Positions 31,494-41,501 of a DNA stretch of 64,000 nucleotides are shown here, piece after piece (the first letter of the stretch is position 1; each line of letters opens with the position of its first letter). Both the position numbers and the translations under genes were made by a program. Under the pieces are notes generated by a model. The model ran no database searches, was not told the DNA's origin, and saw nothing but the letters and a program-made list of their open reading frames with translations. This DNA comes from Roseateles toxinivorans. Its GTDB lineage: Bacteria > Pseudomonadota > Gammaproteobacteria > Burkholderiales > Burkholderiaceae_C. Location of the stretch: positions 646,839-710,838 of the forward strand of contig NZ_SNXS01000004.1 of assembly GCF_004362525.1 (NCBI RefSeq), given 5' to 3'.

Positions 31494-33890
31494 ATGCGTT
31501 GGTTGCGTCGTTTGGCGGTCGTGGTGCTGGTTTTGCTGCTGTGCCTGGCCCTTGCCTTCTGGCTCTACAGCCGTCAGGTCTTGCCCATGACCGAGGGGGT
31601 GCTGACGGTGTCAGGGCTGAAGGCCCCGTTGACGATAGCGCGAGACGCCCATGGCATCCCGAGCATCAAGGCCGACTCGATGGAGGATCTGGTCTTCGGC
31701 CTCGGTTTCGTCCATGCGCAGGACCGGCTCTGGCAGCTGCAAACGCACAAGCGCATCGGCTCGGGCCGCTTGGCCGAGGCCTTTGGCGAGGCGGCGCTGG
31801 AGAGCGACCGCTTTCTGCGCGCGCTGGGCGTGCGGCGCGCCGCCGCCGCGCAATGGGCGCTGGCCTCGCCGGAGAGCAAGGCCTTGTTGACCGCCTATGC
31901 GGCCGGTGTGAACCGCTATGTGCGCAGCCATCTGGGCGCCCGGCCTCCGGAGTTCCTGATACTGGGTCTGCAGCCCGAGGACTGGGAGCCGGTGGACAGC
32001 CTGGCCTGGAGCATCATGATGGCCTGGGACCTGGGCGGCAACTGGACCACCGAGCTGCAGCGCATGCGCCTGGCGCTGAAGCTGCCGGTGGAGCGCATCA
32101 ACGAGCTGATTCCGCCCTATCCGGGCGAGAAGGCACTGGCCACGGCCGACTATGCCGCGCTGTACCGCGACCTCAAGATCGATGGCGAGCTGGGCCAGCA
32201 GGCGCTGAACAGCGCGCCGCCCTCCGGCATCGAAGGTGTGGGCTCCAACAACTGGGTCGTGCATGGCAGCCACACGGTCAGCGGCAAGCCGCTGCTGGCC
32301 AATGACCCGCACCTGAAGCTCAGCGCCCCGGCGCTGTGGTACTTCGCCCGGCTGGAGGCTCCCGGCTTCAAGCTGGCGGGCGCCACCCTGCCGGGCCTGC
32401 CGCTGGTCGTGCTGGGGCAGAACCAGCACATCGCCTGGGGCTATACCAATACCGCGCCCGATGTGCAGGATCTCTATCTGGAGCGCATCAAGCCCGACGA
32501 CGCGAGCCAGTACCAGACGCCGAACGGCTGGGCGGCATTCACCACCTTGACCGAGACGATCAAGGTCAAGGGCAAGCCCGATGTGCAGATGACGCTGCGC
32601 AGCACGCGGCACGGCCCGGTGATCTCGGATGCCGGTGTGACCGAGGGGCTGCTCGGCCCGAAGGGCAAACCGAGCTATGCGCTGGCGATGCGATGGGTGG
32701 CGCTGGAGCCCGAATTCGACGCCGTGGCCGCCGGTCTCGCGATGAGCCGCGCGAACTCGGTGCAGGACTATGTCAAGGCCTCGGCCGCCTGGCTGGCGCC
32801 GATGCAGAACATGGCCGTGGCCGACCGTGATGGCCATATCGGCATGGTCGCGGCCGGCAAGGTGCCGATACGCAAGCCCGAGCATGACCTCAAGGGCTTG
32901 GTGCCGGCGCCGGGCTGGGACGCGCGCTATGACTGGGCCGGCTTCATCCCCGCCGCCGAGACGCCGCGTGAGATCGACCCGCCGCGTGGCTGGATTGCCA
33001 CCGCCAACCAGCGCATCCACGGGCCCGACTATCCGCACTATCTGACCAGCGAATGGGCAGCACCCTATCGTCAGCAGCGCATCGAGCAGCTGCTGCAGGC
33101 GACGGCCAGGCACGATCTGGCCAGTCTGCGGGCCATCCAGGCCGATCAGCTGTCGCTGGGCACCTTGAAGCTGCTGCCCTATCTGCAAAAGGCGAAGTCG
33201 AACCATCCGCTGGCCGCGGCCGCCCAGGCCCAGCTGCAGGGATTTGACGGTGTGCTGGGTGCCGATCATGTGGCGCCGACCCTGCTGTGGGCCTGGTCCC
33301 GCCAGCTGACCCTGGGTCTGTTCACCGAGAGGGTGGGCGGTGACGCGGCGATGCAGAAGCTGCTCGGTGCACGCAGCTTCCGTGATGCGCTGGAGCTTGT
33401 GCTGGAGCGCAACGATACGTGGTGGTGCAAGACCGATTGCCCATCTCAGATCGACGCCGCCTTCACTCGCGCACTGGATGAATTGCAGGGGCGCTTGGGC
33501 GGCGATGTCGCCAACTGGCGCTGGGGCAGGGTGCATCTGGCCCGGTCCGAGCACCGGCCGTTCAGCCGCGTCAAGCCCTTGGCGGGCTGGTTCGAAACCC
33601 GGGTGGCCGTGGGTGGAGACGCATTCTCCGTCAACGTCTCCCGCGTCAGCCAGCGACCGGATCCCACCACCGGGGAGCTCTACCTGGACGAACACGGTCC
33701 GTCGCTGCGGGCGCTGTACGACCTGGGCGATCTCCGCCGCTCGCGCTTTGTGCACTCGACGGGGCAGTCCGGCCTGCCGTTCTCGCCGCATTACCGCGAC
33801 TTCGTGGCCACCTGGGCCAAGGTGGAGGATGTGCCGCTGTGGGGCGACGGCCAGCCGGGCAGGGTGCTGAGCCTGCAGCCTGCGCCTTAA
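31494..33890 (+). CDS. Penicillin acylase family protein
   Basis: 798 residues. An N-terminal hydrophobic segment (LAVVVLVLLLCLALAFWLY, residues 7-26) exports or anchors it in the inner membrane. The precursor layout of Ntn hydrolases is present: alpha-chain region with FVHAQDRLWQ, a spacer, and the predicted self-processing site before Ser251 in GSNNWVV, followed by the conserved LLANDPHL. Such enzymes cleave amide bonds; in Gram-negative bacteria many are N-acyl-homoserine lactone acylases (quorum quenching) rather than penicillin-specific. ATG has GAGGGG 5 bases upstream. Confidence 0.9.
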   Translation: MRWLRRLAVVVLVLLLCLALAFWLYSRQVLPMTEGVLTVSGLKAPLTIARDAHGIPSIKADSMEDLVFGLGFVHAQDRLWQLQTHKRIGSGRLAEAFGEAALESDRFLRALGVRRAAAAQWALASPESKALLTAYAAGVNRYVRSHLGARPPEFLILGLQPEDWEPVDSLAWSIMMAWDLGGNWTTELQRMRLALKLPVERINELIPPYPGEKALATADYAALYRDLKIDGELGQQALNSAPPSGIEGVGSNNWVVHGSHTVSGKPLLANDPHLKLSAPALWYFARLEAPGFKLAGATLPGLPLVVLGQNQHIAWGYTNTAPDVQDLYLERIKPDDASQYQTPNGWAAFTTLTETIKVKGKPDVQMTLRSTRHGPVISDAGVTEGLLGPKGKPSYALAMRWVALEPEFDAVAAGLAMSRANSVQDYVKASAAWLAPMQNMAVADRDGHIGMVAAGKVPIRKPEHDLKGLVPAPGWDARYDWAGFIPAAETPREIDPPRGWIATANQRIHGPDYPHYLTSEWAAPYRQQRIEQLLQATARHDLASLRAIQADQLSLGTLKLLPYLQKAKSNHPLAAAAQAQLQGFDGVLGADHVAPTLLWAWSRQLTLGLFTERVGGDAAMQKLLGARSFRDALELVLERNDTWWCKTDCPSQIDAAFTRALDELQGRLGGDVANWRWGRVHLARSEHRPFSRVKPLAGWFETRVAVGGDAFSVNVSRVSQRPDPTTGELYLDEHGPSLRALYDLGDLRRSRFVHSTGQSGLPFSPHYRDFVATWAKVEDVPLWGDGQPGRVLSLQPAP

Positions 33891-34057
33891 GAGCTGGCGT
33901 CAGAAATTGCACTCCGACCCTATTTAAGGGGCTCAAGGCGGGGGGCGGCTTGCCGATACAGGGTGGGATTAGCTGCGCTTTTGCAGCCCTAATCCCGTGG
34001 CCGCTCCGGCCGGCTCGCTCCTAACATGGAGGGGTACTCGCTCCCACGCCCTGACCC

Positions 34058-35902
34058 ATGGACACTCTTGCTGCTATGCCCACCGCGCCCATCGAGCCCG
34101 AGCCTCCGGTCAACCCTGCAGGGCAGCTGCCGCTGGGTGACCTGATCGCCCGCGCCCAGGCGCTCAGCGACGGTGGCATGGCCGAGGCCTCGGCCAAGCT
34201 GTACGAGGAGTGGATTGCCAGCACCGATTCGCCCTACCGCCATGTCGCCTGCTTCAACTGGGGCACGGTGCTGGGCAATCTGCACCGCCACGCCGAGGCC
34301 GAGAAGGCCTACCGTCACGCGCTGGAACTGAACCCCGATTTCCCTCAGGCCCGCCTGAACCTGGGCCATCAGATCGAGCACCTGCACCGTCCCGACGAGG
34401 CCCTGGCCGAGTGGCGCCAGGTGCTGGACATGACGGCCAACGGCGGCCCGGCCGTGCTGGAGTTTCGTCTCCATGCGCTGAACAACAGCGCGCGGCTGCT
34501 GGAACTGCTGCGCCGCCTCGACGAGGCCGAACAGCTGATGGTCGAGAGCCTGAAGCTCAAGTCCGACCAGTCGGACGTGATCCAGCACTACGTCCATATC
34601 CGCCAGAAGCAGTGCGAATGGCCGCTATACCAGGCGGTGGGCGAGGTCACGCAGAACCAGCTGCTGCTGGGCACCTCGGCCCTGGCCACGCTCAGCGCCA
34701 CCGACGACCCCGCGCTGCAGCTGCTGGCGGCGCAGCGCTTCGTCAACGAGCGCATCAAGAAGCCCGCCACACCGCCGCTGCACGAGGTGTTCGCGGCGCG
34801 CACGCCGCGCAGCGGCAAGGTCAAGATCGGCTATCTGTCCGGTGACCTGTGCATGCACGCGGTGGGCCTGCTGACCCCCGAGCTGTTCGAGCTGCACGAC
34901 CGCAGCCGCTTCGAGGTCTATGGCTTCTGCTGGAGCCGCGAAGACGGCACCGCCCAGCGCCAACGCATCCTCGGCGGCATGGACCAGGTGTTCCGCATCG
35001 GCGGCCTGGACGACAACAGCGCCGCCCGGCTGATCGCCCAGATGGGCGTCGATGTGCTGGTGGACCTGCAGGGCCTGACCAATGGCGCCCGGCCCGTCAT
35101 CCTGGCGCACCGCCCGGCGCCGATACAGGCCGGCTATCTGGGCCTGCCGGCGACCTCGGCCCTGCCCGGCGTGGACTGGATCATTGCCGACCGCTTCGTG
35201 ATGCCGCCCGAGTCGCTGCGCTACTACACCGAGAAGCCGCTTTACGTGCCCACCTGCTACCAGGTCAGCGACCGCAAGCGCGATGTCGCGCCGACGCCGA
35301 CCCGGGCTCAGTACAACCTGCCCGAGGACGCCTTCGTCTTCTGCTCGTTCAACAACAACCACAAGTTCACCGAAGAGGTGTTCCACAGCTGGATGCGCAT
35401 CGTCAAGGCGGTGCCCAACAGCGTGCTGTGGCTGCTGGCCGACAACCCCTGGGCCCAGGCCAATATGCTGGCGGCTGCCCAGGCCCATGGTGTGGCGCCC
35501 GAGCGGCTGATCTTTGCGCCCCGGGTCACGCCGGCCGAGTACCTGGCCCGCTTCCAGCTGGCCGATCTGTTCCTGGACACCTTCCCCTTCAACGCCGGCA
35601 CCACGGCCAGCGATGTGCTGTGGATGGGCACACCGATACTGACCCGCTCCGGCCGCACCTATATTTCACGGATGGCCGGCAGCCTCCTGACCCATGTCGG
35701 ACTGCCCGACCTGATCACCCACAGCCTGACCGAGTACGAGCAGCGCGCGGTGCAGATCGGCAACAACCCGCTGCGCGCCAAGTCCTACAAGCGCTACCTG
35801 ACCGAGCAGGGCCGCAACTCGACGCTGTTCGATATTCCGCGCCTGGTGCGCGATCTCGAGAACGAGTTCGAACGGATGGCACTGGAGCGTCGCGCGGCCT
35901 GA
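34058..35902 (+). CDS. TPR/O-GlcNAc transferase (SPINDLY family) glycosyltransferase
   Basis: 614 residues. Residues about 25-170 hold tetratricopeptide repeats (AEKAYRHALELNPDFPQARLNLG). From about 260 the protein is a GT41 catalytic domain: KIGYLSGDLCMHAVG, VDLQGLTNGAR, APIQAGYLGLPATSALPGVDWIIAD and FNNNHKFTEEVF, ending with DTFPFNAGTTASDVLWMGTPILT. GT41 enzymes add GlcNAc or fucose to Ser/Thr of proteins in the cytoplasm; bacterial members often glycosylate surface proteins or flagellins. It ends 25 bases before the type I secretion ABC gene, which suggests that the target is the exported protein. A second ATG lies six codons downstream of the chosen one. Confidence 0.87.
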   Translation: MDTLAAMPTAPIEPEPPVNPAGQLPLGDLIARAQALSDGGMAEASAKLYEEWIASTDSPYRHVACFNWGTVLGNLHRHAEAEKAYRHALELNPDFPQARLNLGHQIEHLHRPDEALAEWRQVLDMTANGGPAVLEFRLHALNNSARLLELLRRLDEAEQLMVESLKLKSDQSDVIQHYVHIRQKQCEWPLYQAVGEVTQNQLLLGTSALATLSATDDPALQLLAAQRFVNERIKKPATPPLHEVFAARTPRSGKVKIGYLSGDLCMHAVGLLTPELFELHDRSRFEVYGFCWSREDGTAQRQRILGGMDQVFRIGGLDDNSAARLIAQMGVDVLVDLQGLTNGARPVILAHRPAPIQAGYLGLPATSALPGVDWIIADRFVMPPESLRYYTEKPLYVPTCYQVSDRKRDVAPTPTRAQYNLPEDAFVFCSFNNNHKFTEEVFHSWMRIVKAVPNSVLWLLADNPWAQANMLAAAQAHGVAPERLIFAPRVTPAEYLARFQLADLFLDTFPFNAGTTASDVLWMGTPILTRSGRTYISRMAGSLLTHVGLPDLITHSLTEYEQRAVQIGNNPLRAKSYKRYLTEQGRNSTLFDIPRLVRDLENEFERMALERRAA

Positions 35903-35927
35903 AATCCGGCCCGCAACCTGAATCACG

Positions 35928-38195
35928 ATGTCAGACCAAGACTTCTTCGACCCTCAAGCCCCGGGCTCTGCGCCCGAGGCCGGGCCTGCGCGCGACGATC
36001 CGCTGGCGCAGGCACTGAGCTGGTTGACCAAGCACCATGGTCGGGCGCGTTCGGTCGAATCGCTGCTGGCCGGCATGCCGATGGAGGGGCCGTTGGGGCC
36101 CGACCAGGCGATGCGGGTGCTGCGCGAGGCCGGTTTCAATGCTGGCATGGTGCAGCGGCGCATTGCCGACATCCACAGCCTGCTGCTGCCGGCCGTGCTG
36201 CTGCTGAACAATGGCGACGCCTGCGTGCTGGTGCGCCGCATCGAGGGCCAACCGGGCCAGCTGCAGTCCTACGAGGTTGTGTTTCCCGGTCCGCAAAGCC
36301 ATAGCTGCGTGGCCGAGGCGTCCGATCTGGAGGCCGAGTACACCGGCTTCGTGCTGCTGGCCTCGCCGCAGCTGGTCGGGCCCGGTGCCGTGCCCAGCGC
36401 GGCCAGCCTGAACCAGTCGGGCGGGCATTGGCTGTGGAGCACGATGAAGCGCTTCCTGCCCTATTACCGGGCCTCGCTGATCGCCGCGCTGCTGACCAAT
36501 GTGCTGATGATGGTGACCGGCCTGGTGACCTCGGTGATCTACGACAAGGTGATTCCGCACCAGGCCATGGTCACGCTGTGGACGCTGGCCACCGGCGCCT
36601 TCATTGCCCTGGTGTTCGACCTGATCGCGCGCCAGCTGCGCAGCCATCTGATCGACCTGGCCGGTCGAAAATCGGACCTGATCATCGGCTCGATGTTGTT
36701 CCGCCATACGCTGGGCGTGCGCATGGAGCACCGGCCCACCTCGGCCGGCACCTATGCCCACCATCTGGCCCAGATCGAACTGGTGCGAGAGTTCTTTGCC
36801 TCGGCCTCGCTGTCGGCGCTGTCCGATTTGCCTTTCGTGATCCTGTTCGTCGCGATGACCTTCATCATCGGCGGCCCGCTGGGCTGGGTGCTGGTGATCG
36901 CGATACCGATCATCATGATCCTGGCGGTGGTGATTCAAAGCTCGCTGCGCCGCTCGATGCGCGCCAATATGGCCCAGCAGGCCGATCTGCAGGGCGTGCT
37001 GGTCGAGGCGGTCGAGGGCCTGGAAGACCTGAAAGCAGCGGGTGCCGAGGGCCGCTTCCTGCGCCATTACGAGACCAGCACGGCCATTGCCGCCGAGGCC
37101 TCGATGCGTGCCCGCTCGATGTCGAGCTGGAGCAATAACGTCACCGCCGCGCTGCAGCAGCTGATCACCATGGTGATGCTGGTCTGGGGCGTCTATCTGA
37201 TCAAGGACGGCCAGATCACCTCCGGCGCGCTGATCGGCGGGGTGATGTTCGCCGGCCGCGCGATCGGCCCGCTGGGCAGCGTGGTGGCCCTGGCCACGCG
37301 CTACCAGGGCGCACGGGCCGCGCTGCTGTCGCTGGACTCGATGATGGACAAGCCGGTGGAGCGCGAGCCGGGCCGCAACTATGTGGGCCTGCCGCAGTTC
37401 AACGGCCATATGGCCCTGCAGGAGGTCAGCTTCGCCTACCCGATGACCGGCACCGACAACCCTCCCCAGGTGCTGAAGGGCGTCAGCATGCGCCTGAACC
37501 CGGGTGAGCGGGTGGCGATTCTGGGGCGCATCGGCAGCGGCAAATCAACGATTCTGCGGCTGCTGGCCGGCCTCTATCTGCCCACCGAGGGCCGGGTCGA
37601 GGTCGATGGCGTCGATCTGCGCCAGATCGATCCGGCCGAGTTCCGCAGCAAGGTGGGATTTGTGTCGCAGGAGCCGCGGTTGTTCCACGGCACGCTGCGC
37701 GAAAATGTGCTGCTGGGCCGGGCCAGTGCGGACGCCTCGCAGCTGACCGAGGTCGCTCGGCTGACCGGCCTGGACCGCCTGGTCGCCTCACATCCGCTGG
37801 GCTGGGACCTGCCGGTGGGCGAGATGGGTGCGCTGCTGTCCGGCGGCCAGCGCCAGCTGGTGGCCCTGGCCCGCTGCCTGGTCACCAAGCCGCAAATCCT
37901 GCTGATGGACGAGCCGACCAGCTCGATGGACGCACAGTCCGAGATTGCCTTCCTGCGCCAGCTGAAAGATGCCGCCGGCAGCTGCACCCTGGTGATGGTG
38001 ACGCACCGGCCCGCCGTGCTGGAACTGGTGGCCCGCCTGATGGTGGTCGACGCCGGCCGCGTCGTGCTCGACGGTCCCAAGGACCAGGTGCTGGCCGCGC
38101 TGTCGGGCCAACGCCCGGCCACGCCGACACCGGCCGCGCCGAATGTGCATATGCACCCGTCCGCGCAGCCGCAGCAGCGTGAGGCGACGCTCTGA
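35928..38195 (+). CDS. Type I secretion system ABC transporter (permease/ATPase)
   Basis: 755 residues. The N-terminal ~130 residues resemble a peptidase C39 domain but have no catalytic Cys (DPLAQALSWLTKHHG at the place of the usual QxxxxDCG), i.e. a C39-like docking domain as in RTX exporters. A six-helix membrane domain follows (about 165-460), then the ATPase with Walker A GRIGSGKS (533-540), signature LSGGQRQ from 637 and Walker B LLMDEP with Asp661-Glu662. The closest known type is the exporter of large adhesins (LapB-like). Five bases separate it from the HlyD-type gene. Confidence 0.93.
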   Translation: MSDQDFFDPQAPGSAPEAGPARDDPLAQALSWLTKHHGRARSVESLLAGMPMEGPLGPDQAMRVLREAGFNAGMVQRRIADIHSLLLPAVLLLNNGDACVLVRRIEGQPGQLQSYEVVFPGPQSHSCVAEASDLEAEYTGFVLLASPQLVGPGAVPSAASLNQSGGHWLWSTMKRFLPYYRASLIAALLTNVLMMVTGLVTSVIYDKVIPHQAMVTLWTLATGAFIALVFDLIARQLRSHLIDLAGRKSDLIIGSMLFRHTLGVRMEHRPTSAGTYAHHLAQIELVREFFASASLSALSDLPFVILFVAMTFIIGGPLGWVLVIAIPIIMILAVVIQSSLRRSMRANMAQQADLQGVLVEAVEGLEDLKAAGAEGRFLRHYETSTAIAAEASMRARSMSSWSNNVTAALQQLITMVMLVWGVYLIKDGQITSGALIGGVMFAGRAIGPLGSVVALATRYQGARAALLSLDSMMDKPVEREPGRNYVGLPQFNGHMALQEVSFAYPMTGTDNPPQVLKGVSMRLNPGERVAILGRIGSGKSTILRLLAGLYLPTEGRVEVDGVDLRQIDPAEFRSKVGFVSQEPRLFHGTLRENVLLGRASADASQLTEVARLTGLDRLVASHPLGWDLPVGEMGALLSGGQRQLVALARCLVTKPQILLMDEPTSSMDAQSEIAFLRQLKDAAGSCTLVMVTHRPAVLELVARLMVVDAGRVVLDGPKDQVLAALSGQRPATPTPAAPNVHMHPSAQPQQREATL

Positions 38196-38200
38196 GCCAT

Positions 38201-39424
38201 ATGTTCTGGCGCTCCAAACCCGCTTCCAGCAACCCCGCCATCGTGCGCGGTGATGCCGCCTTTCTGACCGGCGTCCATGCGGCGCAGATCGATGAAGCCC
38301 TGCCGCGTTCCAGCTGGGCGCTGTACCTGATGCTGATCATCGTCGTCAGCGCGATTGCCTGGGCCTCGGTGACCAAGGTCGAGGAGATCACCCGCGCCGA
38401 CGCACGCATCGTGCCCGATGGCCGCGAGCAGCTGATCGCGAGTCTCGAGGGCGGCATCCTGCGCCAGCTGCTGGTCAACGAGGGCCAGCGGGTCGAGGCG
38501 GGGCAGGAGCTGGCCCTGCTGGACCCGACCCGCGTCGAGGCGCAGCAGAACGAAAGCCAGGCCAAGCGCCTGGCGATGCGCGCCACCGTGGCGCGACTCA
38601 CGGCCGAGGCCAATGGCACGCCCTTGAAGTTTCCGCCCGATGTGGCCCAGGCCAAGAGCATCGTCGACGGCGAAACGGCCGCGTACAACGCCCGCCGCCA
38701 TCTGCTGGACGAGGCGGCCGGCGGCAACAACCGCAGCATCGGCCTGTTGCAGCGCGAGCTGAGCATGTCGCAGGCAATGGCCTCCAAGGGCCTGATCTCG
38801 GACGTCGAGGTGATGCGCCTGAGCCGCCAGGTCAACGAGCTGCAGCAACAGCGCAACGAGCGCATCAACCGCTTCCGCCAGGACGCCAGCAGCGATCTGG
38901 TGCGGGTGCAGACCGAGCTGTCGCAGCTCGATGAGCAATTGGTGGTGCGCGAGGACGTGATGCGCCGCACCGTGCTCAAGTCACCGGTGGCCGGCCTCGT
39001 GAAGAACATCCGCGTCAACACCACCGGCGGCGTGGTCGCCGGCGGCGCACCGATCATGGAAATCGTGCCGCTGGGGCCGCGGGTGATGATAGAGGCGCGC
39101 ATCAAGCCCAAGGACATCGGCTTCGTGCGCGTAGGCCAGCATGCCGAGATCAAGGTCACCGGCTATGACTACAACGTCTATGGCGGTCTCAAGGGCACGG
39201 TGCAGTACATCAGCCCCGATGCCCTGGGCGACACCGAAAAGGGTGGCGGCTACTACCGCGCCATGGTGCCGGCCGAGATCTCGACGCTGCGCTTCAAGGG
39301 CAAGGAACTGCCGGTGATTCCGGGCATGACCGGCACCTTGGAGATCAAGACCGGCGACCGTACCGTGCTGAGCTTCCTGCTGCGGCCGGTGATGAAGTCC
39401 CAAGAGGCTTTGCGCGAGCGTTAG
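38201..39424 (+). CDS. HlyD-type membrane fusion protein of the type I system
   Basis: 407 residues. One transmembrane helix near residues 38-58 (YLMLIIVVSAIAWASV), then a split lipoyl-like domain (ASLEGGILRQLLVNEGQRVEAGQ ... LKSPVAGLVKNI), a coiled-coil hairpin of medium length (residues about 120-255) and a beta-barrel C-terminal part. It bridges the ABC exporter and the TolC-type pore. It resembles LapC/PrtE-like adaptors. Transcription is probably continuous from the OGT gene. Confidence 0.93.
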   Translation: MFWRSKPASSNPAIVRGDAAFLTGVHAAQIDEALPRSSWALYLMLIIVVSAIAWASVTKVEEITRADARIVPDGREQLIASLEGGILRQLLVNEGQRVEAGQELALLDPTRVEAQQNESQAKRLAMRATVARLTAEANGTPLKFPPDVAQAKSIVDGETAAYNARRHLLDEAAGGNNRSIGLLQRELSMSQAMASKGLISDVEVMRLSRQVNELQQQRNERINRFRQDASSDLVRVQTELSQLDEQLVVREDVMRRTVLKSPVAGLVKNIRVNTTGGVVAGGAPIMEIVPLGPRVMIEARIKPKDIGFVRVGQHAEIKVTGYDYNVYGGLKGTVQYISPDALGDTEKGGGYYRAMVPAEISTLRFKGKELPVIPGMTGTLEIKTGDRTVLSFLLRPVMKSQEALRER

Positions 39425-39577
39425 TCAGCTGCCTCGGGAGAGGTGGCGCACGTTATCGGCAGCTTGCCGGCGCAATTGAGGCGTGATTACCCTTGAAGTC
39501 CGGGCATCGGCCGGAGCCGCCCCATGGTCTAGTGAGGGTGTTGTCGCACCGCTGGGTGCCGACGAGGAGCAATACCC

Positions 39578-40942
39578 ATGTCCGGTCTCATTTTTCGCAC
39601 GCAAGCCTGTCTGGCGGCGCTGCTTGCTGCCTGTGCGGCCCTCCCTGCTGCAGCTCAACGCTGCGTCGATACGGACACCTCACCGACGGCGCGCAGCGAA
39701 AGCGAAGTCCGCCTGCCTCAGGTCTCGGGTGCAGACCCACGTCTGCATCTGCAGGATCTGGTGCGCATGGCCGTGCAGCGAAGCCAGTCGCTGGGCGCCG
39801 TGCGCCTGCTGACCGAGGCGGCCAAGGCCGATCTGGATGAAACCCGCGCCGGCCGCCTGCCCCAGGTCTATTTGAATGGCTCGCTGAATGCGGTGGCCAG
39901 CAGCGTCGGTGGCATCGATCAAGGGCGAGGCACCCAGGCCCGCGGTGGGCTGACCGCCAGCGCGTCGCTGTATGACGCCGGTCGGCAGACCTACCTGAAC
40001 AACTGGCGCGCCAAGCTGCTGGAGGCCGCCCAGCTGGGCCAGACCAGCGCAGAGGAACAGGTGGCGCTGCAGACCGTGTCGCTGGGGCTGGAGCGCAGCC
40101 GCTACCTGCTGCAGGCCCAGGTCTACAGCCAGTACTCGCGCAAGATGAGCTGCCTGGTCGAGGCGCTGGAACAGGTCGTCAAGGTCGACAAGGGCCGGGC
40201 CAGCGAACTCGTGCAGGCACAGAAGAGCTTCCAGCAGTCCGAGCTGTCCTTGGACTCGACCCTGTCGCAGTTCCGCCAGACCGAGAACCGCCTGCGCCGC
40301 TTTGTCGGCGATGTGCTGCCGCCGCCGGCCAGCCTGTCCTCGGTGCTGGTCAAGGTGCCGGATCTGGTGGCGATGCAGCAGGACGTCGAGCGTGCGCCCG
40401 AGATCGCCCAGCTGACCGCCCAGGCCAGCGCCGCCGACAGCTACGCCCGCTCGGTGGTCGCCTCGCAGAAGCTGCAGGTCTCGCTGGTCGTCAATGGCGG
40501 CGCCACCGCGGGCACCGGTCGCAACAACAGCGTGGTGGCCGGCGTCAACATCAACCTGCCACTGTTCAATGCCACGCTGGACCCCGGCGCCAGCGCCGCA
40601 CGCAAGCGCGCCGACGCGAGCTATCTGCAGCGCGAGGACTCGGTCGAATCGCGCAAATACCGGCTGGCCGATGCTTTCGAGTCGGCCGCCTCGTCATTCG
40701 ACCGCGCGCGCCAGATCGTCGATATCCTGCGCAACAGCGAACGGCTGCGCAGCTTCACCCAGCAGCAGTGGCAACAGCTGGGCCGGCGCTCGCTGTTCGA
40801 CGTGATGGCCGCCGAGGGCGACTATTTCTCGCTGCGCGTTGCCCATGTCAACGCGCTGTTCGATGGCCAGCAGGCGGTGGCGCAGATGTGGTCGCTGGGG
40901 CAGGGCGTCAACGTAGGGCTGATGCCTCCCCCGGCAAACTAG
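39578..40942 (+). CDS. TolC-family outer membrane secretion protein
   Basis: 454 residues with a Sec leader (LAALLAACAALPAAAQ, cleavage near residue 27). The mature part has the two outer-membrane-factor repeats, each with long helices (LQDLVRMAVQRSQSLGAVRLLTE and APEIAQLTAQASAADSYARSVVAS) and short beta strands (VYLNGSLNAVAS; LVVNGGATAG). It supplies the outer-membrane tunnel. Start is behind GAGGAG, 8 bases before ATG. It follows the adaptor gene after 153 bases, so it may have its own promoter. Its stop overlaps that of a convergent coiled-coil gene. Confidence 0.9.
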   Translation: MSGLIFRTQACLAALLAACAALPAAAQRCVDTDTSPTARSESEVRLPQVSGADPRLHLQDLVRMAVQRSQSLGAVRLLTEAAKADLDETRAGRLPQVYLNGSLNAVASSVGGIDQGRGTQARGGLTASASLYDAGRQTYLNNWRAKLLEAAQLGQTSAEEQVALQTVSLGLERSRYLLQAQVYSQYSRKMSCLVEALEQVVKVDKGRASELVQAQKSFQQSELSLDSTLSQFRQTENRLRRFVGDVLPPPASLSSVLVKVPDLVAMQQDVERAPEIAQLTAQASAADSYARSVVASQKLQVSLVVNGGATAGTGRNNSVVAGVNINLPLFNATLDPGASAARKRADASYLQREDSVESRKYRLADAFESAASSFDRARQIVDILRNSERLRSFTQQQWQQLGRRSLFDVMAAEGDYFSLRVAHVNALFDGQQAVAQMWSLGQGVNVGLMPPPAN

Positions 40943-41493
40943 CTCGGCATGTGATGGGTCACGAGCGCGTCGGCCAGGCTTTTGCGCAGACCCAGGATGG
41001 TCGATTCAGAGTCCCAGTTCGACGAATCTGCGCGCAATGCCTTGTTCAGCTGTATCACCTCCGGTAGTGCCCTGCCCGCGTACTTGTGGTTCAGCGTCTC
41101 GCGCAGCTTGCCCAGCTCGGTGATCAGGAAGTCCAGCTTCTGGATCGAGCGCGTCAAGGCCTGGCGCTGGGCGTTGAGGATGGGATCCTTGTCGTCAAAG
41201 CGTGCTTGGCCGATGCCTTTCTTCGCCTCCTGCAGGGTCAGCCTGTCCTTGGCGGCCTTGCGTTCGAACTTCTGGAAGGTTTCGGCGCTGTTGTTCATCG
41301 CCAGGATCAGCCCATCCAGGGCATGGCGAAGATTCTCCAGGTAGAGGACATCTTTTTCCAGTTCGTCGATCGCGTCCTTGTTGCCGTTCTTCACTTCTTC
41401 GAGCAAGCGACTGCGCTTTCTCTCCATCCCGGGCACATACTTTTCCAGCTCAAGCATGGCCTTGGTCTGCGCTTTGATAGATTCGATGTTCAT
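40939..41493 (-). CDS. Coiled-coil protein of unknown function
   Basis: 184 residues, no leader and no membrane segment. It is nearly all helical with heptad-like spacing (MNIESIKAQTKAMLELEKYV; ELEKDVLYLENLRHALDGL; RSIQKLDFLITELGKLRETL). Composition is rich in Lys, Glu and Leu, unlike the Ala/Ser-rich secreted proteins nearby. It runs against tolC and follows a second small helical gene by 8 bases. It might be an export chaperone or an assembly factor for the neighbouring secretion or glycan genes, but that rests on location only. Confidence 0.7.
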   Translation of the reverse strand: MNIESIKAQTKAMLELEKYVPGMERKRSRLLEEVKNGNKDAIDELEKDVLYLENLRHALDGLILAMNNSAETFQKFERKAAKDRLTLQEAKKGIGQARFDDKDPILNAQRQALTRSIQKLDFLITELGKLRETLNHKYAGRALPEVIQLNKALRADSSNWDSESTILGLRKSLADALVTHHMPS

Positions 41494-41501
41494 GGCGCTT
41501 C

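Noticed and set aside
31611..33791. 726-codon frame antisense to the penicillin acylase gene
   Set aside because: The sense frame has a leader, the Ntn processing site and the full family length; the antisense product is compositionally biased.
35928..38195. Bacteriocin exporter with leader-cleaving C39 peptidase
   Set aside because: The N-terminal domain has the C39-like fold pattern but lacks the catalytic Cys, and no double-glycine leader peptide gene is nearby.
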